A stretch of DNA of 64,000 bases from Thalassobaculum_A sp040219615 (GTDB taxonomy: Bacteria; Pseudomonadota; Alphaproteobacteria; Thalassobaculales; Thalassobaculaceae), in NCBI RefSeq assembly GCF_040219615.1, contig NZ_JAVJSE010000038.1, forward strand, positions 310,001 through 374,000, read 5' to 3'. Below the pieces are notes generated by a model. The model was not told the DNA's origin, did no database searches, and was given only the letters and a program-made list of their open reading frames with translations. The position numbers and the translations under genes are program-made. Within the stretch, counting starts at the first letter, position 1; each line of letters opens with the position of its first letter. Of the stretch, positions 1-10,568 are shown one piece after another.

Positions 1-1
1 G

Positions 2-3163
<3,162 letters not shown>

Positions 3164-3274
3164 CGGTCGCGGCGTGCGCGGGGGGCCGGTCCGGTAACCC
3201 GACATCGCCGGGACACGACAACGGCGCCTCCGACGGGCGGCATGGATATGTAGGGCAACGGACAGCGTGGGCCG

Positions 3275-3748
3275 ATGGACAAGGTTCCGATCACAGCAAG
3301 TGGCTTTCAGCGGCTGCAGGAAGAACTGAGGCAGCTGAAGACCGTCGAGCGTCCCGCGGTGATCAAGGCGATCGCCGAGGCACGCGAGCATGGCGACCTT
3401 TCGGAGAACGCCGAGTACCACGCTGCGCGTGAACGCCAGTCCTTCATCGAGGGCCGGGTCGCCGAGCTCGAGGACGTCACCAGCCGGTGCGAGGTGATCG
3501 ACGTCAAGAAACTGTCGGGCGACACCGTGACCTTCGGCGTCACCGTCGAGGTCGCGGACGAGGATACCGACGAGGAAACCAAGTACACGATCGTCGGGCC
3601 CTACGAGGCCGACCTGTCCAAGGGCATGATCTCCACCGCCTCGCCGATCGCCCGCGCGCTGATCGGCAAGCGGGTCGGCGATTCCGTCGAGGTCGCCACA
3701 CCGCGCGGCGCCAAGAGCCTGGAAATCCTGTCGATCGCGATCCAGTAG
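3275..3748 (+). CDS. greA: transcription elongation factor GreA
   Basis: Binds stalled RNA polymerase and stimulates cleavage of the backtracked transcript. The 157-residue length is normal for the family. The N-terminal half is the charged coiled-coil with the conserved block AREHGDLSENAEYHAAR (about residues 36-52), whose acidic tip reaches the polymerase active site; the C-terminal half (about 80-157) is the FKBP-like domain ending in the typical GAKSLEILSI motif. The start MDKVPITASGF matches known GreA proteins. It lies between carB and a convergent Lrp-type regulator, and its stop codon directly abuts a palindromic repeat element at 3749-3867. Confidence 0.98.
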   Translation: MDKVPITASGFQRLQEELRQLKTVERPAVIKAIAEAREHGDLSENAEYHAARERQSFIEGRVAELEDVTSRCEVIDVKKLSGDTVTFGVTVEVADEDTDEETKYTIVGPYEADLSKGMISTASPIARALIGKRVGDSVEVATPRGAKSLEILSIAIQ

Positions 3749-3867
3749 CCCTTCGAGGCGCGCCGCCACACGGCGCGCTCCTCAGGATGAGGAGGCTAAC
3801 GGTGAGGCTCCCGTGCGCGGGCGCCTCGTCCTGAGGTGCCCTCCGCGGAGCGGAGGGCCACGAAGGG
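3749..3867. repeat. 119-bp compound palindromic intergenic repeat
   Basis: This element exactly fills the gap between the convergent stop codons of greA (ends 3748) and the Lrp gene (ends 3868). The outer 7 bases CCCTTCG (3749-3755) pair with CGAAGGG (3861-3867). Inside, CCTCAGGATGAGG (about 3780-3792) pairs with CCTCGTCCTGAGG (3824-3836) with one G-T pair. Each half carries its own hairpin: a CGCGCCG/CGGCGCG stem on the left and CCCTCCG/CGGAGGG on the right. The layout and the CCTCAGGATGAGG core resemble short palindromic repeats dispersed between genes in many alphaproteobacteria (from memory). As RNA it could fold from either direction and may act as a bidirectional terminator or mRNA stabiliser. 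No second copy was noticed in this window. Confidence 0.75.
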
Positions 3868-4377
3868 TTACGCCCCCTCGTGCTCCTCGTCGTGATCCTC
3901 GGGCTCTTCCTCGATCGGCACCCCCGGCAGGCGCTTGCGGGTGCGGATCACCAGGGCGGTCTTGACGTTGGAGACCAGCGGCGCCGGCGTCACCTTTGAC
4001 GTCAGGAACTTCTGGAACGCGTCCCAGTCCTTGGCGACGATCTTGAGCAGGAAGTCCGCCTCGCCCATCAGCATGTGGCACTCGCGGACCTCGGGCCACT
4101 CGCCGACCATCTGCTCGAACCGGGCGAGGTCGGCCTCGGCCTGGCTGGTCAGGCCGACATGGGCGTAGATGGTGACCGTGAAGCCGAGCATTTCGGGCGA
4201 GACGTCGGCATGGTAACCCCTGATGTACCCGGCCTCCTCCAGGGCGCGCACGCGCCGCAGGCAGGGCGGGGCGGATATCCCGGCCCGGCTCGCCAGGTCC
4301 ACATTGGTCATGCGGCCGTCGTCCTGGAGATCGCGCAGAATGCGGCGATCGATCCGGTCAAGTTTCACGCGACGCAT
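3868..4377 (-). CDS. Lrp/AsnC family transcriptional regulator
   Basis: DNA-binding regulator of the leucine-responsive family, 169 residues. The N-terminal winged helix-turn-helix is clear (LDRIDRRILRDLQDDGRM, then SRAGISAPPCLRRVRALEEAG), followed by the RAM ligand-binding domain with GYHADVSPEMLG and a typical GEADFLLKIVAKDWDAFQKF stretch. An acidic C-terminal tail (EEEPEDHDEEHEGA) is longer than in most relatives. The frame is open further upstream to 4632, but MRRVKLDRID at 4377 is the family start and the upstream part is not Lrp-like. It faces greA convergently and is divergent from the ELM1-like gene. In Sinorhizobium an lrp gene precedes trxB and lsrB; here three other genes intervene. 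The ligand is unknown. Confidence 0.93.
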   Translation of the reverse strand: MRRVKLDRIDRRILRDLQDDGRMTNVDLASRAGISAPPCLRRVRALEEAGYIRGYHADVSPEMLGFTVTIYAHVGLTSQAEADLARFEQMVGEWPEVRECHMLMGEADFLLKIVAKDWDAFQKFLTSKVTPAPLVSNVKTALVIRTRKRLPGVPIEEEPEDHDEEHEGA

Positions 4378-4502
4378 CGCGCGGCTCCCATTTGAGTGAA
4401 GATGTCGGAGTGAACGAAGGAGATCGGCGCCGGAAGCGCCACAGCAATCAACATAGGCATACCCGTCATGTCGCGCAAGATTATTACACAAACGTGATAT
4501 AA

Positions 4503-5510
4503 ATGTCCAAGAATCCCGCCGAATCACCGATGCCCAACGCTCAGCAGCCGCTGACCTGGATTCTGACCGACGGCACTGTCGGCATGCGGATCCAGTGCCT
4601 GGGCCTCGCCAAGGCGGCCGGCCTGACGCCAATCGTCAAGCGCATCCACCCCAGCCTGCTGCTGCGCGCGCTGCCGGTGCTCGGCCGGGTTCCCGGCGTG
4701 CCGGCCACGGCCGGCGGCGACCCGCTGGTCGCGCCCTGGCCCGACGTGGTGATCTCCTGCGGCCGGCGCACCGCCGGGGCGGCGCTGGCGGTCAAGCGGC
4801 TGTCGGGCGGCCGGGCCTTCGTGGCGCATATCCAGGACCCGCGCCTGAACCCCCGGCACTTCGACCTGCTGGTGGTGCCCGAGCACGACCCGACCCGCGG
4901 CCGCAACGTGGTCACCACCCTCGGCGCCCTCAACCCGCACGATCCCGAAATCCTGGCGCAGGCCGCCCGGCAGTGGGAGGTCGAGGCCGAGGGCCTGCGG
5001 CGCCCGCTGGTGGCGGTCATGGTCGGCGGCAGCAACAAGCGCTACGACTTCTCGCCCGACGCGGTCGCCCGGTTCGTCGCCCAGTTGCGGGACGTCGCCG
5101 ACGCCGGCGCCGGGCTGCTGGTCGCGACCTCGCGCCGCACCGACGAGGCGACCCGGGCGGCGTTGCGCGACGGCTTGGCCGGTCGCGCCGCGATCGTGTG
5201 GACCGGCGACGGCGAGAACCCGTATCTCGGCTTCCTGGCGCTCGCCGACGCGCTGGTGGTCACCTCGGACTCGGTGAACATGGCGTCCGAGGCCTGCGCC
5301 ACCGGCAAACCGGTCCACATCGCCTCGGTCGAGCCGGAGAGCGGACGGCTCGCGGCCTTCCACGAGCGGCTGCGGGCCGCCGGCCACAGCCGGCCGTTCG
5401 CCGGCCGCATCGAGACCTGGTCGCACCCGCCGCTCGACGAGACCCCGCGGGTCGGCGAGATCCTGCGCCGTCGGCTGGCGGACGCCGGCCTGCTGCCCGG
5501 CCGGGAATGA
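4503..5510 (+). CDS. mitochondrial fission ELM1-family (DUF1022) glycosyltransferase-like protein
   Basis: Member of the bacterial ELM1/DUF1022 family, recognised by the opening LTWILTDGTVGMRIQCLGLA, the ISCGRRTAG motif, the block GGSNKRYDFSPDAV and the C-terminal nucleotide-sugar-type segment TSDSVNMASEACATGKPV. The fold is probably GT-B-like and a role in envelope glycan synthesis is often supposed, but the substrate is not known; that is inference. A TATAAA-like -10 box ends immediately before the 4503 ATG, so the true start may be the next in-frame ATG at 4530 (MPNAQQPLTWIL). The stop overlaps the start of the next gene by four bases (ATGA), indicating translational coupling. It is divergent from the Lrp-type regulator across a 125-bp gap. 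Confidence 0.87.
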   Translation: MSKNPAESPMPNAQQPLTWILTDGTVGMRIQCLGLAKAAGLTPIVKRIHPSLLLRALPVLGRVPGVPATAGGDPLVAPWPDVVISCGRRTAGAALAVKRLSGGRAFVAHIQDPRLNPRHFDLLVVPEHDPTRGRNVVTTLGALNPHDPEILAQAARQWEVEAEGLRRPLVAVMVGGSNKRYDFSPDAVARFVAQLRDVADAGAGLLVATSRRTDEATRAALRDGLAGRAAIVWTGDGENPYLGFLALADALVVTSDSVNMASEACATGKPVHIASVEPESGRLAAFHERLRAAGHSRPFAGRIETWSHPPLDETPRVGEILRRRLADAGLLPGRE

Positions 5511-6040
5511 TCGAGACGCCGCGCCTCCGGCTCCGGCCCTGGCGGGACGCCGATCGCACGGCCTTCGCCGCGATGCTCGCCGACCCTGCGGTCATGCAGG
5601 ACCTGGGCGGGACGGTCGACCGGGCGGCCGCCGACGCCAAGCTGGACCGCTACGTCGCGACCCTGGCGCAGGCCGGCACCGCCCGGCTGGCGGTGACCGG
5701 CCACGACGACGGGTTCCTCGGCTATGCCGGCGTCATGCCGCTCGAGCCCGGCCATCCTGCCGGCGCCGCCTTCGACGTCGGCTGGCGACTGGTTCGCGCC
5801 GCCTGGGGCTGGGGCTTCGCGACCGAGGCCGCGGCGGCGGCATTGCACGATGCCTTCGACCGGCTGGGCCTGCCGGAAGTCGTCGCCTTCACCGCGCCGG
5901 ACAACTTGCGCTCGCAGGCGGTGATGCAGCGGCTGGGCATGCACAGGGATCCGGGCCGCGACTTCACGGCCGCATGGGGCGGCGGCGACTGGCACGGGCT
6001 GGTCTGGACGGCTCGCCCGACCCCGGCGACCGGCGCCTGA
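5507..6040 (+). CDS. GNAT family N-acetyltransferase (RimJ/RimL-like)
   Basis: Predicted acetyl-CoA-dependent N-acetyltransferase, 177 residues. It begins with the typical MIETPRLRLRPWRDAD and includes the RimJ/RimL-type block GWRLVRAAWGWGFATEAA and the C-terminal FTAPDNLRSQAVMQRLGM, matching the Acetyltransf_3 fold. The ATG sits inside the stop of the ELM1-like gene (ATGA, 5507-5510), so the pair is co-translated. The acceptor (protein N-terminus, amino sugar or small molecule) cannot be told from the sequence. The coupling to a glycosyltransferase-like gene makes a sugar or envelope substrate possible, but that is inference. Confidence 0.9.
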   Translation: MIETPRLRLRPWRDADRTAFAAMLADPAVMQDLGGTVDRAAADAKLDRYVATLAQAGTARLAVTGHDDGFLGYAGVMPLEPGHPAGAAFDVGWRLVRAAWGWGFATEAAAAALHDAFDRLGLPEVVAFTAPDNLRSQAVMQRLGMHRDPGRDFTAAWGGGDWHGLVWTARPTPATGA

Positions 6041-6120
6041 GCCATCCGGCCGCGTTGCCCGAAGCGTCCCGGTCGGGTATGCATCCGGGCGACTTCGCAC
6101 CGACCGCACCCGGACGTGCC

Positions 6121-8055
6121 ATGGCCCTCAAGATCGATACCTTCTCGAACCAGGTCGGCGGCTTCAGCTTCTTCAAGGCCGTCGGCCACCCGCTGACCGC
6201 CGACGCGCTGGACAACCTGCTGTCCCGCCTCGCCGACGCCGGCCCGGTGGCGCTGTACGACCCGATGGGCCATCTCGGCACCCTGGCGGAGCTGCACGAC
6301 CTCACCCGCCTGACGGTCGCCGGCGTGTTCGTCCAGGCGGTGGAGCGGATCGGCGAGGACGTCCTGGGTCATGCCGCGCAACCGGTGACCGCGCTGCCGG
6401 ACTGCGCGGCGCGGACCGTGCTGATCGCCGGCTTCGATGCCGCGCGGGCCGCCGACCACATCCGGCACCTGCTGCCGGCCGGCGCCGAGCTGGTCACCCT
6501 GGACGCGGCGCGCCTGCCGGACGGCATGCTGAGCAACCCGCGCAAATACCTGGACCCGCTGAACTTCGCCACCAACCTCGGCTTCCTGCGCGACGAGGCC
6601 GGCCGCCACACCCGGCTGGTCACCGCCAACTACTGGACCGGCTACGGCGCCCGCGACCTGCGGCTGTGGCTGCGGCTGTTCGACGCCGACGGCGGCGTGC
6701 TCGCGACCTGGGAGCAGCCGCTCGCGGACGGCGTCTCCGGCATCGTGATCGACAGCGCCGAGGTGCGCCGGCGCTTCGGCCTCGGCAACTTCGCCGGCAC
6801 CCTGTTCATCCACGCCATCGGCGCCCGCGGCCACGACGTCGTCAAATACGCCGTCGACACCTATGGCGACGCCGACGACGAGTTGTCCTGCACCCACGAC
6901 GCCAACGCATGGCCGGCCGACCTCTATGCCGGGCTGCCGGCCCCGAAGGACGGCGAGCGCGTCACCCTGTGGCTGCAGAACGCCCATCCGACGCCGGTCC
7001 CGGCCGGGGCCATCGGCCTCAACCTGATGGGCCGCCACGACATCCGCGCCTTCGACCAGGCGATCCCGGGCTTCGGCTGCCGGCCACTCGACCCGGCGGC
7101 GCTGTTCCCGGAGCAGCGCTGGCCGGCCCAGTTCGAGCTGCAGGCCGGCAAGCACGTGGTGCGACCGCGCTACGAGATCCGCGCCGGCAACCGCCGCAAC
7201 CGCATCGCCCACGTCAACGTCGAGCGGGTCGACCTGAAGCCGGACCCGCGGATCGCCGAGGCCGCCCGGTATCTCGGCAAGGGCTGGATCCTGCCGGCGC
7301 CGGTCCTGCCGCTCGACCGCTACCGGTCGTTCGCGCTGCCGACCCCGATGTCGACCGCGCAGGACCGGCTGCCGATCCAGGCGGTGCTGTACGACGCCGA
7401 CGGCAGCGAGGCGGCGCGCCACCGCTTCGGGATGCTGTCGCGCTCCGACAGCGTGGCGATCGAGGCCGGCGAACTGCTGAACGGCGGCGGCCTGGACTCC
7501 GGTTACGGTCACATCGAGCTGATCTACGACTTCGAGGCCGGCGCCCCCGGCGATGCCCCTGGGGACGCTCCCGACGGCTGGCTGCACGGCCTGTTCCGCT
7601 ATGAGGACCGGCAGACCGGCCATGCCGCCGACACCAGCTTCGGCGCCCATGTCTTCAACGGCGTGCTGACCTTCAAGGGCGAGCCGCAGAGCTATGGCGG
7701 GCCGCCGCCGGGGCTCTCGACCCGGCTGTTCCTGCGGCTCGGCCACGACCTGGACCGGGTCGACACGCTGTGCCACCTGATCTACCCGGCCTCCACGCCC
7801 TGGCACGAGGCGTCGGCGACCGAGCTGGTGCTGACCGCGGCCGACGGCGCCGAGATCGCCCGCGCGCCGCTGGCCATCGCCTGTGGCGGCTCGCGGCTGT
7901 GGCGGGCCTCGGAGATGTTCGGGCCGGCCGACCTCGCGAAGGCGGCCGGCGGCGGCTACGTGCTGATCCGCGACACCACCTGCCGGCTGTTCGGCTATCA
8001 CGGCCTGATCCGCGACGGCGCGGCGTTCTCGCTGGACCACATGTTCGGGTTCTGA
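6121..8055 (+). CDS. hypothetical protein with three similar beta-rich repeats (644 aa)
   Basis: I do not recognise the function. The start MALKIDTFSNQVGGFSFFKA at 6121 is preferred over upstream in-frame ATGs (5974, 6079) because the earlier part is low-complexity and overlaps the GNAT gene. The N-terminal ~150 residues look Rossmann-like (TVLIAGFDAARAADHIRHLL). Downstream, a similar unit of roughly 60 residues recurs three times, each with a strand, a D/A-D-G turn and alternating strands: LRLFDADGGVLATW near residue 185, AVLYDADGSEAARHRFGM near 425 and LTAADGAEIARAPLAIA near 570. This suggests tandem beta-sandwich domains. No signal peptide or membrane helix is seen, so it is probably cytoplasmic. 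It follows the ELM1/GNAT pair by 80 bp on the same strand and ends at a perfect 19-bp hairpin. Confidence 0.8.
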   Translation: MALKIDTFSNQVGGFSFFKAVGHPLTADALDNLLSRLADAGPVALYDPMGHLGTLAELHDLTRLTVAGVFVQAVERIGEDVLGHAAQPVTALPDCAARTVLIAGFDAARAADHIRHLLPAGAELVTLDAARLPDGMLSNPRKYLDPLNFATNLGFLRDEAGRHTRLVTANYWTGYGARDLRLWLRLFDADGGVLATWEQPLADGVSGIVIDSAEVRRRFGLGNFAGTLFIHAIGARGHDVVKYAVDTYGDADDELSCTHDANAWPADLYAGLPAPKDGERVTLWLQNAHPTPVPAGAIGLNLMGRHDIRAFDQAIPGFGCRPLDPAALFPEQRWPAQFELQAGKHVVRPRYEIRAGNRRNRIAHVNVERVDLKPDPRIAEAARYLGKGWILPAPVLPLDRYRSFALPTPMSTAQDRLPIQAVLYDADGSEAARHRFGMLSRSDSVAIEAGELLNGGGLDSGYGHIELIYDFEAGAPGDAPGDAPDGWLHGLFRYEDRQTGHAADTSFGAHVFNGVLTFKGEPQSYGGPPPGLSTRLFLRLGHDLDRVDTLCHLIYPASTPWHEASATELVLTAADGAEIARAPLAIACGGSRLWRASEMFGPADLAKAAGGGYVLIRDTTCRLFGYHGLIRDGAAFSLDHMFGF

Positions 8056-8113
8056 GCCGAGTCGCCGGCCGCGGACCCGGCGAACCGGCCTCCCCCGCGG
8101 CCGGCGACTCGGC
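8056..8113 (+). terminator. perfect 19-bp inverted repeat after the 644-aa gene
   Basis: Immediately after the TGA at 8053-8055, bases 8056-8074 form a perfect reverse complement of 8095-8113, leaving a 20-base loop that itself holds CCGGcgaaCCGG. The transcript would fold into an extremely stable G+C hairpin. There is no U-run after it, so it is not a classical Rho-independent terminator; it may block 3' exonucleases, or terminate with Rho, separating this gene from trxB. Confidence 0.6.
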
Positions 8114-8150
8114 GCGGTTGCGGCACGGATGAATGTCACGGGAAGCCCGG

Positions 8151-8179
8151 TTGAGAGCGCCCGGCGGCGCCACTATGTT
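8151..8179 (+). promoter_or_regulatory. sigma70-type promoter of trxB
   Basis: TTGAGA at 8151-8156, a 17-bp spacer and TATGTT at 8174-8179 form a good housekeeping promoter 29 bp before the trxB ATG. The start site would be near 8186, giving a leader of about 20 nt that includes the GGAGGAG ribosome-binding site. Confidence 0.65.
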
Positions 8180-8207
8180 GGGCGGGTTCCCACGGACGGA
8201 GGAGTCG

Positions 8208-9179
8208 ATGGCCGAGCATCGCGTGAAGGTTCTGATCATCGGCGCAGGAGCCGCCGGCCTGACCGCCGGCATCTACACGGCGCGCGCCAACCTCTCGCCG
8301 ATGCTGGTGGCCGGGCTGCAGCCGGGCGGCCAGATGACCATCACCTCCGAGGTCGAGAACTACCCGGGCTTCGCCGACGTGATCCAGGGCCCCTGGCTCA
8401 TGGAGCAGATGCAGAAGCAGGCCGAGCATGTCGGCACCACCATCGTCAGCGACGTGATCGTCGAGGTCGACTTCTCGACCCGGCCGCTGCGCTGCATCGG
8501 CGACAACGGTGACGTCTACCTCGCCGACTCGGTGATCGTGGCGACCGGCGCCCAGGCGCGCTGGCTCGGGCTGCCGAGCGAGCGGCACTTCAACGGCCGC
8601 GGCGTCTCGGCCTGCGCGACCTGCGACGGCTTCTTCTACCGCGACAAGGACGTGGTGGTGGTCGGCGGCGGCAACACCGCCGTCGAGGAGGCGCTGTATC
8701 TCGCCAACATCTGCAACTCGGTGACGCTGGTGCATCGGCGCGACAGCCTGCGCGCCGAGAAGATCATGCAGGACCGGCTGTTCCGGAACCCCAAGGCGCG
8801 GGTGATCTGGGACCACGTGGTCGACGAGGTGATCGGCGGCGACGGCCCGTTCGCCGGCGTCGAGGCGGTGCGCATCAAGAACGTGAACAGCGGCGACACC
8901 ACCGTGATCCCGGCCGAGGGGCTGTTCGTGGCGATCGGCCACGACCCGGCGACCAAGCCGTTCCGCGGCCACCTGCCGGTCGACGAAGAAGGCTACCTGA
9001 TCGCCGAGCCGGGCTCGACCCGCACCACGGTGCCGGGCGTCTTCGCAGCCGGCGACTGCGTCGACAAGGTGTTCCGCCAAGCGGTTACCGCCGCCGGCAT
9101 GGGCTGCATGGCGGCGCTCGAGTCCGAGCGCTATCTGTCCGAACTGGAGGACTCCACCCAGGCCGCCGCCGCCGAGTAA
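8208..9179 (+). CDS. trxB: thioredoxin-disulfide reductase
   Basis: Flavoprotein that uses NADPH to reduce thioredoxin. It is 323 residues, the usual low-Mr class length. The FAD-binding GAGAAGLTAGIYTARA is at the N-terminus, the redox-active CATC is at about residues 136-139, the NADPH-binding GGGNTAVEEALYL is near 155, and the C-terminal FAD motif is VPGVFAAGDCVDKVFRQAVTAAG. The start at 8208 is fixed by a GGAGGAG ribosome-binding site and by the family N-terminus; the frame runs further upstream through the promoter but is not used. The LysR gene follows 121 bp later. The trxB-LysR order is the same as trxB-lsrB in rhizobia, where LsrB is linked to redox and envelope control. Confidence 0.98.
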   Translation: MAEHRVKVLIIGAGAAGLTAGIYTARANLSPMLVAGLQPGGQMTITSEVENYPGFADVIQGPWLMEQMQKQAEHVGTTIVSDVIVEVDFSTRPLRCIGDNGDVYLADSVIVATGAQARWLGLPSERHFNGRGVSACATCDGFFYRDKDVVVVGGGNTAVEEALYLANICNSVTLVHRRDSLRAEKIMQDRLFRNPKARVIWDHVVDEVIGGDGPFAGVEAVRIKNVNSGDTTVIPAEGLFVAIGHDPATKPFRGHLPVDEEGYLIAEPGSTRTTVPGVFAAGDCVDKVFRQAVTAAGMGCMAALESERYLSELEDSTQAAAAE

Positions 9180-9300
9180 CCGCCCCGCACGCGCGGACGT
9201 GCGGAATCGGGTCGCCGGACGAAGGGGTTAACCCGACGACCGGTCTCGTGTAGAGATAGAGGAGCGCGGTCGTGGCCGCGCCACTGTCGGCGGGCGGGTC

Positions 9301-10191
9301 ATGGACTGGGACAAGCTGCGTGTCTTTCATGCGGTCGCGGAGGCCGGCAGCTTCACCCATGCCGGTGACACGCTGAACCTCAGCCAGTCCGCGGTCAGCC
9401 GCCAGATCAGCCATCTCGAGGAGAGCCTGCGGGTGCCGCTGTTCCACCGGCACGCCCGCGGCCTGATCCTGACCGAGCAGGGCGAGATCCTGTACCAGAC
9501 GGCCCGCGACGTGTTCGCCAAGCTGGCGACCACCGAGGCGATCCTCTCGGAGGGCAAGGACCGCCCGAAGGGTCCGCTGCGCCTCACCACCACCGTGGCG
9601 CTCGGCTCGAACTGGCTGACCCCGCGCATCGGGGCGTTCCTGGAGCTGTATCCGGAGATCAGCCTGACGCTGATCCTGAACGACAGCGAGCTCGACCTGT
9701 CGATGCGCCAGGCCGACGTGGCGCTGCGCCTGACCCCGCCGCGCCAGCCCGACCTGATCCAGCGCCACCTGAAGACCATCAAGTTCCACCTGTACGCCGC
9801 GCCGTCCTACCTGAAGGCCGCCGGCGTGCCGCGCACCCCGGCCGACCTCGCCGACCACCGGCTGGTGATCTACGGCGAGACCGCGCATCCGCCGTTCCCG
9901 AACGTGAACTGGCTGCTGGACGTGGCGTCCGGGCCGCGCGGCCGGCCGACCTCGGTGCTCCGGGTCAACAACTACTTCGCCATGTACCGCGCCGTGCAGA
10001 CCGGCATCGGCATCGCCGCCCTGCCCGACTACATGGCGCGCGAGGACGTCAACCTGATCCGCGTGGTGCCCGACCTTGAAGGCCCGCAGGTCCCGGCCTA
10101 TTTCGTGTACCCGGAGGAGCTCAGGCATTCCAAGCGCATCACGGTGCTGCGGGACTTCCTGATCCAGGAGGTCGCGAAGTCGCAGTTCTGA
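9301..10191 (+). CDS. lsrB: LysR family regulator of the LsrB/VtlR type
   Basis: LysR-type transcriptional regulator, 296 residues. The N-terminal winged helix (MDWDKLRVFHAVAEAGSF ... LSQSAVSRQISHLEESL ... FHRHARGLILTEQGE) and the substrate-binding domain are complete, ending in YFVYPEELRHSKRI and DFLIQEVAKSQF. The HTH and the RPKGPLRLTTTVALGSNWLT region closely match my memory of Sinorhizobium LsrB and Brucella/Agrobacterium VtlR. In those bacteria the regulator lies beside trxB and controls AbcR sRNA genes nearby. Here too trxB is directly upstream and an AbcR-like sRNA candidate lies 120 bp downstream. A perfect GGGTTAACCC palindrome at 9225-9234 in the upstream gap could be an operator. 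The ATG at 9301 gives the family start. Confidence 0.9.
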   Translation: MDWDKLRVFHAVAEAGSFTHAGDTLNLSQSAVSRQISHLEESLRVPLFHRHARGLILTEQGEILYQTARDVFAKLATTEAILSEGKDRPKGPLRLTTTVALGSNWLTPRIGAFLELYPEISLTLILNDSELDLSMRQADVALRLTPPRQPDLIQRHLKTIKFHLYAAPSYLKAAGVPRTPADLADHRLVIYGETAHPPFPNVNWLLDVASGPRGRPTSVLRVNNYFAMYRAVQTGIGIAALPDYMAREDVNLIRVVPDLEGPQVPAYFVYPEELRHSKRITVLRDFLIQEVAKSQF

Positions 10192-10311
10192 GCCGAACCG
10201 GCGCCCTGCGTGGATGAACGATTCGGCATCGCCAGCCATGCACGCAGCGCATAGCGGAACTGTTGTTTTGCGAATGGTCGTTAAGCGTTCGGCAACCTAT
10301 TTCTCATACTG

Positions 10312-10445
10312 TGTGGATGTTGCGTTGCAACATCCCCTCTGAGCCCCCCGCTCAGAGCAGGGCCCTTCGGGGTCCTACGTCTCCCAGACGTGAAGCCTCC
10401 CTGTTCAACTTGCCCGGCAGCCCCCGCTGCCGGGCATTTTTCTTT
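10312..10445 (+). ncRNA. AbcR-like (alpha-r15 type) trans-acting sRNA candidate
   Basis: The 377-bp gap between the LysR and Crp/Fnr genes holds a chain of perfect hairpins. Stem 1 is 10316-10323 with 10327-10334 (8 bp). Stem 2 is 10337-10344 with 10350-10357. Stem 3 is 10359-10365 with 10370-10376 around a UUCG loop. Stem 4 is 10377-10381 with 10387-10391, presenting UCCCA in the loop. An unpaired stretch containing CCUCCC (10396-10401) follows, then a 9-bp terminator hairpin (10412-10435) and U-rich tail. C-rich seeds exposed between hairpins and before a terminator are typical of AbcR sRNAs, which repress ABC-transporter mRNAs with Hfq. Location next to an LsrB/VtlR-type regulator matches known abcR loci. 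The 5' end and the family name are inferred. Confidence 0.72.
10412..10441 (+). terminator. Rho-independent terminator of the sRNA
   Basis: GCCCGGCAG (10412-10420) pairs perfectly with CTGCCGGGC (10427-10435) and is followed by ATTTTTCTTT. It is the clearest intrinsic terminator in this part of the window and would define the sRNA 3' end. Confidence 0.9.
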
Positions 10446-10568
10446 CCCCGGTCACGCCGCCGGCACCGCCTGGGTGCAAGACGTGTCATGTCTGTGCTCT
10501 GAGGAACACATCGAACCGCCAGGTGTTCCGCCACTCCGAAGACAAATGTCAGACGGAGCGCCCGAGCG

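Noticed and set aside
5722..8139. 805-residue open frame on the minus strand
   Set aside because: It is antisense to the GNAT and 644-aa genes, has no recognisable motif and is rich in Arg/Gly/Ala/Val as expected for a G+C-rich shadow frame.
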